In this document: positions 1 to 5,096 of the stretch, piece after piece
Position numbering within the stretch: position 1 is the stretch's first letter
How the letters are laid out: each line of letters opens with the position of its first letter
NCBI GenBank assembly: GCA_017880715.1
Contig: JADGRT010000255.1
Span: forward strand, 1 to 5,096
Direction: 5' to 3'
From: Verrucomicrobiia bacterium
GTDB lineage: Bacteria > Verrucomicrobiota > Verrucomicrobiia > Limisphaerales > UBA1319
Length of the DNA stretch: 5,096 bases
Notes under the pieces: model-generated
Databases searched by the model: none
What the model saw: the letters and a program-made list of their open reading frames with translations, nothing else
Told to the model about the DNA's origin: nothing
Made by a program: the position numbers and the translations under genes

Positions 1-57
1 GCCGCAGCGCGTTGGCACGGGAGGTGGCACTCTCAGATTTTTAACCAGCGGACCACG
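1..57. other. Left window edge, no gene seen
   Basis: Downstream of the metacaspase gene and its hairpin element. It contains TGGCAC twice (13-18 and 25-30) and no supportable open frame. Too little sequence remains to tell whether another gene starts beyond the edge. Confidence 0.4.
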
Positions 58-128
58 CGAATAAACGCGGTAGTGCGGAGCTGCTGCTCCGCCCTGATAT
101 TGGGGCGGTGCGGCAACACCGCCCTACC
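58..128. repeat. Composite double-hairpin palindromic element, 3' of the metacaspase gene
   Basis: Two adjacent perfect hairpins lie inside a short outer inverted repeat. Hairpin one has arms GCGGAGC (75-81) and GCTCCGC (86-92) with a TGCT loop; the stem can extend to 72-95 with one mismatch. Hairpin two has arms GGGCGGTG (103-110) and CACCGCCC (117-124). GGTAG (69-73) pairs with CTACC (124-128), enclosing both. It is preceded by CGAATAAA (58-65). The same CGAATAAA plus GGTAG flank occurs at 2072-2085, so this looks like a REP-like dispersed family. No T-run follows either stem in either direction, so a simple intrinsic terminator is unlikely. Confidence 0.7.
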
Positions 129-201
129 AACAAACGGTTGCGGGTTTCTGAAAACTTTTGGTTCATGAATTGGCCCTGCGAGTTCCGGGTGCCATCGGGT
201 T

Positions 202-1968
202 TTACACCCGAGATAGCTCTTGCCACGGAATCGGTTTTTTCAACTGCGCCAGCGGACCCACCATCGCCGGCGTTTGCGCGTACTGCAAATCCGCCAGTGT
301 CTTCCGGGTTTTTTCCAGCAACTGTTCGAAGGTGAGCGGTCGATGCCAGGCGCGATGCCGTCGCAAAATCTGGCTCAGCGCATAGGTGAAGGCCCCGTAC
401 GCGGTAACCCCGTGACGGTATTCGTAGGAGTATTCGTGCTCCTGACAGGCTTGCAGGAGGATCGGCAAATAAGGCCCGTGATGCCCCAGCTCGGCGCGAA
501 TCCGGTCGTACTGCGCGTTGGGCAAGGTGCGCAACGCGATGGCCCGTCCAAGCCGATGCGTTGCCCCGGACTCGCCCAGATAAGCCGCGCCCTCCGCCAG
601 CCGCGATAGGCTGCGGTTGGCCGCAGGTAACGACCGGGGCACCCACATTTCGTGGGCCGCCTCCCAACGCAGCAACCGATGCAAAATGTCGTCGGGCGGC
701 GCCATCCCCCGCACGCGAGCGCCGCCGTTGCGGGTCATGCCACCCGAGTGACAGCAGTCCAGTACCGCCACAAAATGGCTGTCGTAAGGCAATTGACTGT
801 AGCGACGAAAAAACTGGTCGTCCGTGATCGCCGATTCGATCGACCATTCGAAATCATGCGGCACCAGGCATTCGTCCAGCCGGTCCACCGTGTCGCCCGG
901 ACCGTAACTGGGAATGCGCGCGCCATGGCCGCTGTAATAAAAGAACCGTTGATCTCCCGCCCGCGTGTCGCTTAACAGCCAGTCCAGCCGCTGGCGAATG
1001 CCCGCCGCAGTGGCGCGTTCGTTGAGCACCACGCGGATTTCATCCGGCGCAAAACCGCTTTCCTGCAAGACCGAGCTAATGAGAAACACATCGTTCACGC
1101 ACCCCTCCAACCGGTCGGCTTCGCGGGGATATTCATTGATGCCCACGAGCAAGGCGCGGCGATTGGGTTGGGCGCGTTCCACCACGCAAACCGGTGGCCG
1201 CCGGGAGGGTCCGCGCGCCGCCGTTCGGGCCATCGCTTCCGGCCAGACTTCCGTGCTCGTGTTGGGATGCGACAAATACTCGATGGCTTCGTGGTGCCAC
1301 CCGCTCCGGTCGTGAAACGGTGTCTTCACCTCGGTGAAATTCGGTGCGCTCAGCGGCAGGGAAGACGTGAAAGCCTGATCGTACGGATTGTGCAGGTGAT
1401 ACCAATGGCGCGCGGGCAACGGTTCCAGGCGCCCGCCGAAAAGCCCCCGCACAAAAGGACTGCCAATCTGCGAGCCAAAGGAAAGCAGCAGGCGACCTTG
1501 AATCGATGCCCGCCCGGCGGGACGAATGAAGGTGTCGTAGGCCATGAGCGAGCCCAGGCTGTGCGCGCAGATGAGTTGCGGATCGAAACGCGCCACTTCC
1601 GCCGCCAGCCGTTCCCTGAGTGCCGCGCGCAATCGCTCGTGGCCAACCCACTGCGCCACCATGCCGGCCGTCCAGCGCAAGGCCTCGGGCCACTCTTCCA
1701 GAGCGCGACGCCGCCCCAGCCAGTCGCTCACACCATACACCGCGCCGCTGCCGGCCAGCTTCCAGATCGCCCCGAGGATGTCCGCGGTCTGCAGCGGCGC
1801 GTCAGCGAACAGGTCGTCGTAGGTCACGCCCTGCACGTCGAGGACGCCGGTGGCGGCGCCATTCGGAATCTGGGACGCCAGGGCGGCGCGCCACGCCGTC
1901 AGCCAGTCGGCGTTGGCATCGGGCCGTCCGACGCCGCGCAGACAGAGAATGCGAAGAGGAGAAGCCAT
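202..1968 (-). CDS. Alpha/beta serine hydrolase fused to a metacaspase-like (C14) cysteine peptidase
   Basis: 588 residues with two catalytic domains. Residues about 5-235 look like an alpha/beta hydrolase: first strand RILCLRGVG (6-14), nucleophile elbow AHSLG (135-139, Ser137), a likely acid in HNPYDQAF (Asp197) and a likely base in SGWHHEA (His225/226). The substrate is unknown; an ester or lipid is a guess. After an Arg-rich linker (about 237-269) comes a caspase-fold domain: ALLVGINEY (272-280), LEGCVND (287-293), SGHG (346-349, catalytic His348), LDECLVPHD (364-372), DCCHSG (404-409, catalytic Cys406) and a late GAFTYAL strand. Cys290, Asp293, Ser346 and Asp404 match the basic S1 pocket of trypanosome metacaspase MCA2, so cleavage after Arg/Lys is expected. 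No signal peptide or clear membrane span is seen, so it is probably cytoplasmic. I chose the ATG at 1968 because the first hydrolase strand begins just after it; an in-frame GTG at 2010 would add 14 residues. No clear Shine-Dalgarno precedes it. It lies 175 nt downstream of the C11 gene, same strand. Domain calls are firm; the biological role is unknown. Confidence 0.92.
   Translation of the reverse strand: MASPLRILCLRGVGRPDANADWLTAWRAALASQIPNGAATGVLDVQGVTYDDLFADAPLQTADILGAIWKLAGSGAVYGVSDWLGRRRALEEWPEALRWTAGMVAQWVGHERLRAALRERLAAEVARFDPQLICAHSLGSLMAYDTFIRPAGRASIQGRLLLSFGSQIGSPFVRGLFGGRLEPLPARHWYHLHNPYDQAFTSSLPLSAPNFTEVKTPFHDRSGWHHEAIEYLSHPNTSTEVWPEAMARTAARGPSRRPPVCVVERAQPNRRALLVGINEYPREADRLEGCVNDVFLISSVLQESGFAPDEIRVVLNERATAAGIRQRLDWLLSDTRAGDQRFFYYSGHGARIPSYGPGDTVDRLDECLVPHDFEWSIESAITDDQFFRRYSQLPYDSHFVAVLDCCHSGGMTRNGGARVRGMAPPDDILHRLLRWEAAHEMWVPRSLPAANRSLSRLAEGAAYLGESGATHRLGRAIALRTLPNAQYDRIRAELGHHGPYLPILLQACQEHEYSYEYRHGVTAYGAFTYALSQILRRHRAWHRPLTFEQLLEKTRKTLADLQYAQTPAMVGPLAQLKKPIPWQELSRV
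1162..1260 (-). other. Arg-rich linker between hydrolase and metacaspase domains
   Basis: Encodes residues about 237-269 of the fusion protein, between the last hydrolase helix (EAIEYLSHP) and the first caspase strand (ALLVGINEY). It contains MARTAARGPSRRPP and ends ERAQPNRR, low in predicted structure and rich in Arg. Since the caspase pocket predicts cleavage after basic residues, this is a credible self-cleavage or C11-cleavage site that would free the hydrolase. Cleavage is inferred. Confidence 0.45.
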
Positions 1969-1997
1969 AATGTATAAGGAAAACCGGAGATTAGCTA

Positions 1998-2074
1998 TCG
2001 GAGGGGCCACTTGTCGGAGGGGCGAGCTCCGCGAACGCCATCATAAATGGGCGTCGGATAACTCCGCCCTCCGA
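1998..2074. repeat. Inverted-repeat element between the two peptidase genes
   Basis: TCGGAGGG at 2014-2021 pairs with CCCTCCGA at 2067-2074 to enclose a smaller stem, ACGCC (2035-2039) with GGCGT (2050-2054). TCGGAGGGGC occurs as a direct repeat at 1998-2007 and 2014-2023. A competing small stem CGGAG (2015-2019) with CTCCG (2027-2031) is possible. It sits between the C11 stop and the metacaspase start, so a read-through transcript would carry it in the metacaspase leader. Whether it is a mobile repeat or a regulatory leader cannot be told from one copy. Confidence 0.6.
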
Positions 2075-2128
2075 ATAAATGGTAGCGCCGACATTCCTGT
2101 CGGCGGGTTAACCGGGCTTTCCAGCCCG
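2072..2128. repeat. Paired hairpins with identical loops, 3' of the C11 gene
   Basis: After the flank CGAATAAAT-GGTAG (2072-2085) comes a perfect 8-bp hairpin, CGCCGACA (2086-2093) with TGTCGGCG (2098-2105), then a 6-bp hairpin, CGGGCT (2113-2118) with AGCCCG (2123-2128). Both loops are TTCC on the plus strand, giving GGAA (a GNRA-type tetraloop) in RNA made from the genes' strand. The second hairpin begins only 15 nt past the C11 stop. It could protect the C11 mRNA 3' end or weaken read-through, but there is no U-tract. The flank links it to the element at 58-128. Confidence 0.65.
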
Positions 2129-2143
2129 TTGTTTCAGCGCGCG

Positions 2144-3370
2144 TCACAGTTTAAACAACGCCTCTAAAAACTTCCGCCAATGCGTGTCCTGGCTGAACCG
2201 CAAACCGGCATAATCCGGCGCGTAGTTGCTCTTTTCCGGGAAATAAATCGAAAGCCCAGTGGCATTCCGGACGCCGGCGCCATTGACTGCGTTGGCGATT
2301 ACCACGCCGGCGCCGGTCTTGACGGGCAGGGTTTTCAGGATTTGTTCGGCGGCGGTTTTTAGGGCCGCCTGACGGGTCAGTCGCTGGAGGAGTTGCCTGG
2401 CCAGATCGCCGAGATCCACATATTCCGGCATGGCAAATTTCTGCGCCCGATCGCGCGCCAGCAGGATCGGACCCGTAACGGTTTTCAAATTCGCCAGCAA
2501 AGCATCCGCCAGCGCGTTGACCGCGTCGGCTAGCGGCGGCATCCGATCCAAATCCAGCGCCGATTGGGTGGCCTCACTGCTGGGTCCCTGTTTCCGATAC
2601 CATTGGCCGTATTCGGTGACGATCGTTTTGGCGAGGTCTTCCGGAGTTTGCTCGGGATGGGTGGTGAGTTGCTGGAGAATTTCCGTGTAAGGCCAGCCGG
2701 TGCCCGGCTCGGTCTCCTCGGAGCCAACCATGAACCGCGCGGTGTCCTTCATTTCGTAGGCGATCTCGATCATGTTCATCAGGCAGGCGTCGCAACCCAG
2801 CACATCGATCCGGGTTCCGGGAGGCAGGGCGCCGGCGATGGCCAGGCGCAACTCCTGGTTGTCCAGGTAATCCTGCGAGCCGCAATCGATGGCGATGGCG
2901 CGGGCATCCCTGGGCCGCCGGTGGATTTTTTGGATGGTGGTGCGGAAAAGGGAGCGGCGGAAACGGCGCAGGGCGCCGGCCTGGCGCGGACGGATGGCGC
3001 GGATGCCTTCGTAATCGTAGTCAGGCGGCAGGTTTTCCCAGCCGCCGCCGTGGTTCCAGACATCCACCAGGTAATGCCGCGCCGGGTATTGCTGCCGGCC
3101 CCACTGGAGAAACCCGGTCAGCGTCCGGGGATCGCCGCAATTGACGCCGGGCAGTTTTTCGAGAACCCGCAGCCGGCCCCGCTCGACGCGATAGCGGGTG
3201 GTCCCACTGCGTTCGGTATCGAATTGAACGACCACGTGGACCTGGTCGGTTGAGCCCACCTGCTTCATTTCGACCAGGTCATCATGACCGGCGCCTTCGA
3301 GGTTGTTGTCCCCGGCCATATACACCAGCCAGGTCCAATCCGCCAATATGGGTGAAGCACTCCGGCTCAT
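2144..3370 (-). CDS. Clostripain-family (C11) cysteine peptidase, no export signal
   Basis: 408 residues spanning the complete peptidase C11 fold. Landmarks in order: WTWLVYMAGDNNLE (12-25), the first strand with the family's AGDNNLE signature; VWNHGGGW (104-111) with catalytic His107; LGCDACLMNM (191-200) with catalytic Cys196; VGSEETEPGTGWPY (215-228), a conserved substrate-pocket loop; and the C-terminal GLSIYFP (372-378) ending in DTHWRKFLEALF. C11 enzymes usually cleave after Arg or Lys and are activated by self-cleavage between the catalytic His and Cys. Here residues 124-157 carry twelve Arg and one Lys, a plausible activation loop. Clostripain itself is secreted, but this protein starts almost directly at the catalytic fold with no signal peptide, so a cytoplasmic location is inferred. 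The ATG start leaves only about ten residues before the conserved core, which fits. The leader is AT-rich without a clear Shine-Dalgarno. It is followed on the same strand by the hydrolase-metacaspase gene, another clan CD peptidase, suggesting a linked function. Confidence 0.94.
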   Translation of the reverse strand: MSRSASPILADWTWLVYMAGDNNLEGAGHDDLVEMKQVGSTDQVHVVVQFDTERSGTTRYRVERGRLRVLEKLPGVNCGDPRTLTGFLQWGRQQYPARHYLVDVWNHGGGWENLPPDYDYEGIRAIRPRQAGALRRFRRSLFRTTIQKIHRRPRDARAIAIDCGSQDYLDNQELRLAIAGALPPGTRIDVLGCDACLMNMIEIAYEMKDTARFMVGSEETEPGTGWPYTEILQQLTTHPEQTPEDLAKTIVTEYGQWYRKQGPSSEATQSALDLDRMPPLADAVNALADALLANLKTVTGPILLARDRAQKFAMPEYVDLGDLARQLLQRLTRQAALKTAAEQILKTLPVKTGAGVVIANAVNGAGVRNATGLSIYFPEKSNYAPDYAGLRFSQDTHWRKFLEALFKL

Positions 3371-3454
3371 AATATACGCGATAAAAATTGTGGTTAAAAC
3401 GTCAAACCAAACAAACCTTGCTAAAACAATAAATAAAGTGCCAATGGAACCGGC

Positions 3455-3485
3455 TTAGTAAGCAAAATGAATCGCTGGGTGTCAA
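3455..3485 (-). promoter_or_regulatory. Possible sigma70-like promoter upstream of the C11 gene
   Basis: A perfect TTGACA lies on the genes' strand at 3485-3480. With an 18-19 nt spacer it is followed by a poor -10, TTACTA or TACTAA (3461-3455). The -10 region overlaps a short palindrome GCTTA-g-TAAGC (3453-3463), which could be an operator. The C11 ATG lies about 85 nt further down through an AT-rich leader. The weak -10 and the divergent promoter consensus of many phyla keep confidence low. Confidence 0.25.
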
Positions 3486-3617
3486 GCAGTATAAACCATG
3501 CCCGCTGGTCCTGCGGCGCGCGGCACTCCGGGCCGCTTAACGTCCCCTCCGGCGAACGGTTTCCGAATCGCCCAGCCCCCAGCCCGGTTAACCGCCCGTT
3601 TAAAATGTCCATTTTTT

Positions 3618-3694
3618 GTAGGAGCCGAGGTCACGAGGCTCAAATATCTTCGGAAACGCAGATTTATTTAGAGACTCCTCACGTCGTCTCCTAC
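3618..3694. repeat. Two-armed palindromic repeat (MITE/REP-like)
   Basis: Arms at 3618-3641 and 3671-3694 are imperfect reverse complements (19 of 24 positions), with perfect outer ends GTAGGAG (3618-3624) and CTCCTAC (3688-3694). Each arm can also fold alone: GAGCC with GGCTC (3622-3626, 3637-3641) and GAGAC with GTCTC (3671-3675, 3686-3690). The arms differ at both partners of a base pair, so each stem is kept. The spacer at 3642-3670 is AT-rich. No coding capacity is evident, so a non-autonomous repeat is the likeliest reading. Confidence 0.7.
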
Positions 3695-3707
3695 TTTATT
3701 AACGGGC

Positions 3708-3732
3708 TGGCAGAAAAATGGCAGGTAAAAAA
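3708..3732. repeat. Short imperfect direct repeat TGGCAG-A-tract
   Basis: TGGCAG followed by five A occurs at 3708-3718 and TGGCAGGT followed by six A at 3719-3732, back to back. It lies beside the two-armed palindrome and 3' of the integrase gene. On the integrase strand the units read as T-tracts followed by CTGCCA. Function is unknown. Confidence 0.4.
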
Positions 3733-3844
3733 TAAATGCGAACTCTATCCGCCCTTTTTCTGTCCAGAGGATGGCCCGTGAGTCTCACCCTGAATCCTGA
3801 AAGCGGCATTCGATGCTCCACCAAGCTCACCAATAGCGTTCCTC

Positions 3845-5096
3845 CTATGGCAGGTCCAACGGACTGCGCACGCCCAGTCCCGGTTTCTTCATGACGTGGG
3901 TATAAATCTGGGTGGTGGTCACGTCTTGGTGGCCTAGCAAATCCTGCACCGTGCGAATGTCCGTCCCGCTTTCCAGCAAGTGGGTGGCAAAACTGTGGCG
4001 CATGGTATGGGGTGTCACCCGCTTGTCCAATTTGGCTTTGCGCGCCGCTTGTCGCACAAAATGCTGGAAGGTGGCATCCAACACATGATGCCGCCGCCGC
4101 ATCCCGGAACGGGGATCGTTGAGCAATTGGCGCGACGGCCAAAACCACTGCCATTCCCAGGACTCGCCCGCCTTGGGCCATTTACGCTCCAGCCCTTCGG
4201 GCAACCACGCCCCCGGCAATCCCTTGGCTCGATCCTCCGCATGCAACCGGCGCAGCCGTTCCCGGTGTGCCGCCAGCCTTTCAATCAAGCGTTCCGCCAG
4301 CACCGTGACCCGGTCTTGGTCACCTTTGCCCCCGCGAATAATCAATTGCTGCCGGTCCAGGTCCACGTCCTTCACCCGGAGCCGAAGCAACTCCATCAAG
4401 CGCAGCCCGCCGCCATACATTAACTCCGCCATGAGGCGCGGCGTTCCTTCCATGGCCTCAAACAAACGTCCGCATTCGGCCCGGGTAAGAACCACTGGCA
4501 CCCGTATCCGGGTGCGTGCCCTCGTAAAATCACTGAAATCTCCCAGCTCTTTTCGCTCGACTTCGCGCAGAAAAAACACCACCGCATTGAGGGCTTGCCG
4601 TTGAGTGGCCGCTCCCACCCGTCTTTCCACCGCCAAATGCGTCAAAAAGCGCCGGACATCATCGTCGGAGACCGATTCCATTGGCTTAGGTTCCAGGAAC
4701 TTAGCCAGCCGCCAGATCCAATCACGGTAGGTCTGTTCCGTGCGCCAAGCCAGGTGGAGCGTCCGTACGCGTTCAATGAGCCGGCGCTCCCAGTCCACCT
4801 TGCCCAAATCATGCCGGCCCAACGGCGGCACCCCATGCACCGACGATCTCTCCCACTCCTTCCGTTGGCGAAACAACCAGTTCAGCGAGTCCTTCCATTC
4901 CTGCAATTGGACCGGTCCCGGGGCATACTCCAGCCGTGCCACTTCCACATACTCCCTGGCTCTGGCCGCACTGGGCAGGCAATTCTTTGGCCGGCAATAA
5001 TCCAGGAACCTCTCGAGAATGCGGCGATAACCCTCGCGCTCGCCGGGGCTGATCAAGGGGTCGCTGGCTAATGCCTTGGGCCAGCTTGCCAGCCAC
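3845..5096 (-). CDS. intI-like: Integron integrase (IntI-type tyrosine recombinase), 5' end beyond window
   Basis: Tyrosine recombinase that in known relatives joins gene cassettes at attI and attC sites. Numbering from the TTG codon at 5056, residues about 88-170 are the usual DNA-binding SAM-like core domain and about 188-395 the catalytic domain. Catalytic residues visible: Arg219 (GGGLRLMELL), Lys244 (GGKGDQDR), His350 and Arg353 (TPHTMRHSF), His376 (DLLGH) and Tyr385 (IYTHV). The integron-specific insertion between Lys and His is present (about 284-325: LPEGLERKWPKAGESWEW, then DPRSGMRRRHH), and the C-terminus GVRSPLDL matches IntI proteins. These separate it from XerC/XerD and phage integrases. 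The frame has no stop from 5056 to the edge (13 more codons, reading ...PKALASDP), so the start lies outside and the TTG is probably internal. At 416 or more residues it exceeds the usual 320-340. The extra N-terminal part (1-85) is described separately. No frameshift or missing catalytic residue is seen, so it looks active. Confidence 0.93.
   Translation of the reverse strand, partial: WLASWPKALASDPLISPGEREGYRRILERFLDYCRPKNCLPSAARAREYVEVARLEYAPGPVQLQEWKDSLNWLFRQRKEWERSSVHGVPPLGRHDLGKVDWERRLIERVRTLHLAWRTEQTYRDWIWRLAKFLEPKPMESVSDDDVRRFLTHLAVERRVGAATQRQALNAVVFFLREVERKELGDFSDFTRARTRIRVPVVLTRAECGRLFEAMEGTPRLMAELMYGGGLRLMELLRLRVKDVDLDRQQLIIRGGKGDQDRVTVLAERLIERLAAHRERLRRLHAEDRAKGLPGAWLPEGLERKWPKAGESWEWQWFWPSRQLLNDPRSGMRRRHHVLDATFQHFVRQAARKAKLDKRVTPHTMRHSFATHLLESGTDIRTVQDLLGHQDVTTTQIYTHVMKKPGLGVRSPLDLP
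4802..5096 (-). other. Extra N-terminal region of the integron integrase
   Basis: This part of the integrase gene encodes about 98 residues before the standard IntI core-binding domain. It includes EGYRRILERFLDYCRPK, then REYVEVARLEY, then LQEWKDSLNWLFRQRKEW. The pattern of helix, Tyr-Val-containing helix, and helix with Leu/Trp spacing resembles a second SAM-like core-binding domain of tyrosine recombinases. The canonical one follows from WERRLIERVRTLHLAWRTEQ. Classic IntI proteins such as IntI1 lack it. The domain duplication is an inference from helix pattern, not from an alignment. Confidence 0.5.

Larger units (their letters stand above)
3371..3844. other. 474-nt spacer between integrase and C11 genes
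   Basis: No convincing gene is seen here. About 3371-3470 is an AT-rich leader for the C11 gene. About 3480-3600 is GC-richer and of unclear content, with a perfect 10-nt palindrome CGGTTAACCG at 3585-3594. A 13-nt stretch AGCCCGGTTAACC (3581-3593) recurs inverted at 2106-2118. 3618-3694 is the two-armed repeat, 3708-3732 the short direct repeat, and 3733-3844 the integrase 3' flank with nothing recognisable. If the integron were of the inverted type, its attI site would be expected here, but I cannot identify one. Confidence 0.6.

Noticed and set aside
69..128. Intrinsic terminators formed by the double hairpin
   Set aside because: Stems are strong, but no T-run follows on either strand, so a repeat-element reading fits better.
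196..210. Terminator hairpin over the metacaspase stop (CGGGT/ACCCG)
   Set aside because: The stem is only 5-6 bp, overlaps the stop codon and has no following T-tract.
41..847. 268-codon minus-strand open frame over the metacaspase 3' half
   Set aside because: It overlaps the well-supported metacaspase frame, its product is a low-complexity Arg/Gly/Ala-rich shadow with no recognisable motif, and GC-rich DNA commonly gives such frames.
1168..1977. 269-codon plus-strand open frame opposite the fusion gene
   Set aside because: It is antisense to the hydrolase domain and has no recognisable family motif.
1969..2010. GTG at 2010 as start of the fusion protein
   Set aside because: It would add 14 residues with no hydrolase similarity and would run into the inverted-repeat element. 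The ATG at 1968 sits right before the first core strand.
1969..2143. attC recombination site
   Set aside because: Inverted repeats are present, but I found no RYYYAAC/GTTRRRY core-site pair here or at 1-201. A covariance-model search would decide.
3467..3781. 104-codon plus-strand open frame in the integrase-C11 spacer
   Set aside because: It runs through the two-armed palindrome and the short direct repeat, and its composition changes along its length. It looks like an accidental frame across repeats; the opposing frame at 3421-3612 is equally unsupported.
4595..5071. 158-codon plus-strand open frame opposite the integrase
   Set aside because: It is antisense to conserved IntI coding sequence, with no motif of its own.

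Overview
The window holds three protein genes, all on the minus strand, separated by repeat-rich spacers. Read along that strand the order is: an integron-type tyrosine recombinase (cut by the right window edge), a clostripain-family (C11) cysteine peptidase, and a large protein joining an N-terminal alpha/beta serine hydrolase to a C-terminal metacaspase-like (C14) peptidase. Coding DNA is GC-rich. The spacers contain several different palindromic elements, and no clear Shine-Dalgarno precedes either peptidase gene. From memory, this repeat style and the long IntI-like recombinase recall the Verrucomicrobia (Pedosphaera/Limisphaerales-like lineages). That placement is an inference from style, not a demonstrated assignment.

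Region by region (plus coordinates): 1-201 is a non-coding tail with a composite double hairpin at 58-128. 202-1968 encodes the hydrolase-metacaspase fusion. 1969-2143 is a 175-nt spacer almost filled with inverted repeats (1998-2128), and it shares a flank with the 58-128 element. 2144-3370 encodes the C11 peptidase. 3371-3844 is a 474-nt spacer with an AT-rich leader, a possible promoter/palindrome, a two-armed palindromic repeat (3618-3694) and a short direct repeat. 3845-5096 encodes the integron integrase, whose reading frame is open to the window edge and which has an extra N-terminal region beyond the usual IntI core.

How the parts may work together: C11 and C14 are separate families of the same peptidase clan (CD), and both typically cleave after basic residues when they have the pocket residues seen here. 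Neither protein has an export signal. The C11 enzyme has an Arg-rich stretch between its catalytic His and Cys, where family members are self-cleaved. The fusion protein has an Arg-rich linker between its hydrolase and its caspase. The simplest hypothesis is a cytoplasmic proteolytic relay, C11 to metacaspase to release or switching of a serine hydrolase (possibly a lipase), as in regulated-death or defence systems. The sequence shows the components and their order, but the relay itself is inference. The adjacent integron integrase suggests a mobile or accessory setting, although I found no attC-like core sites.
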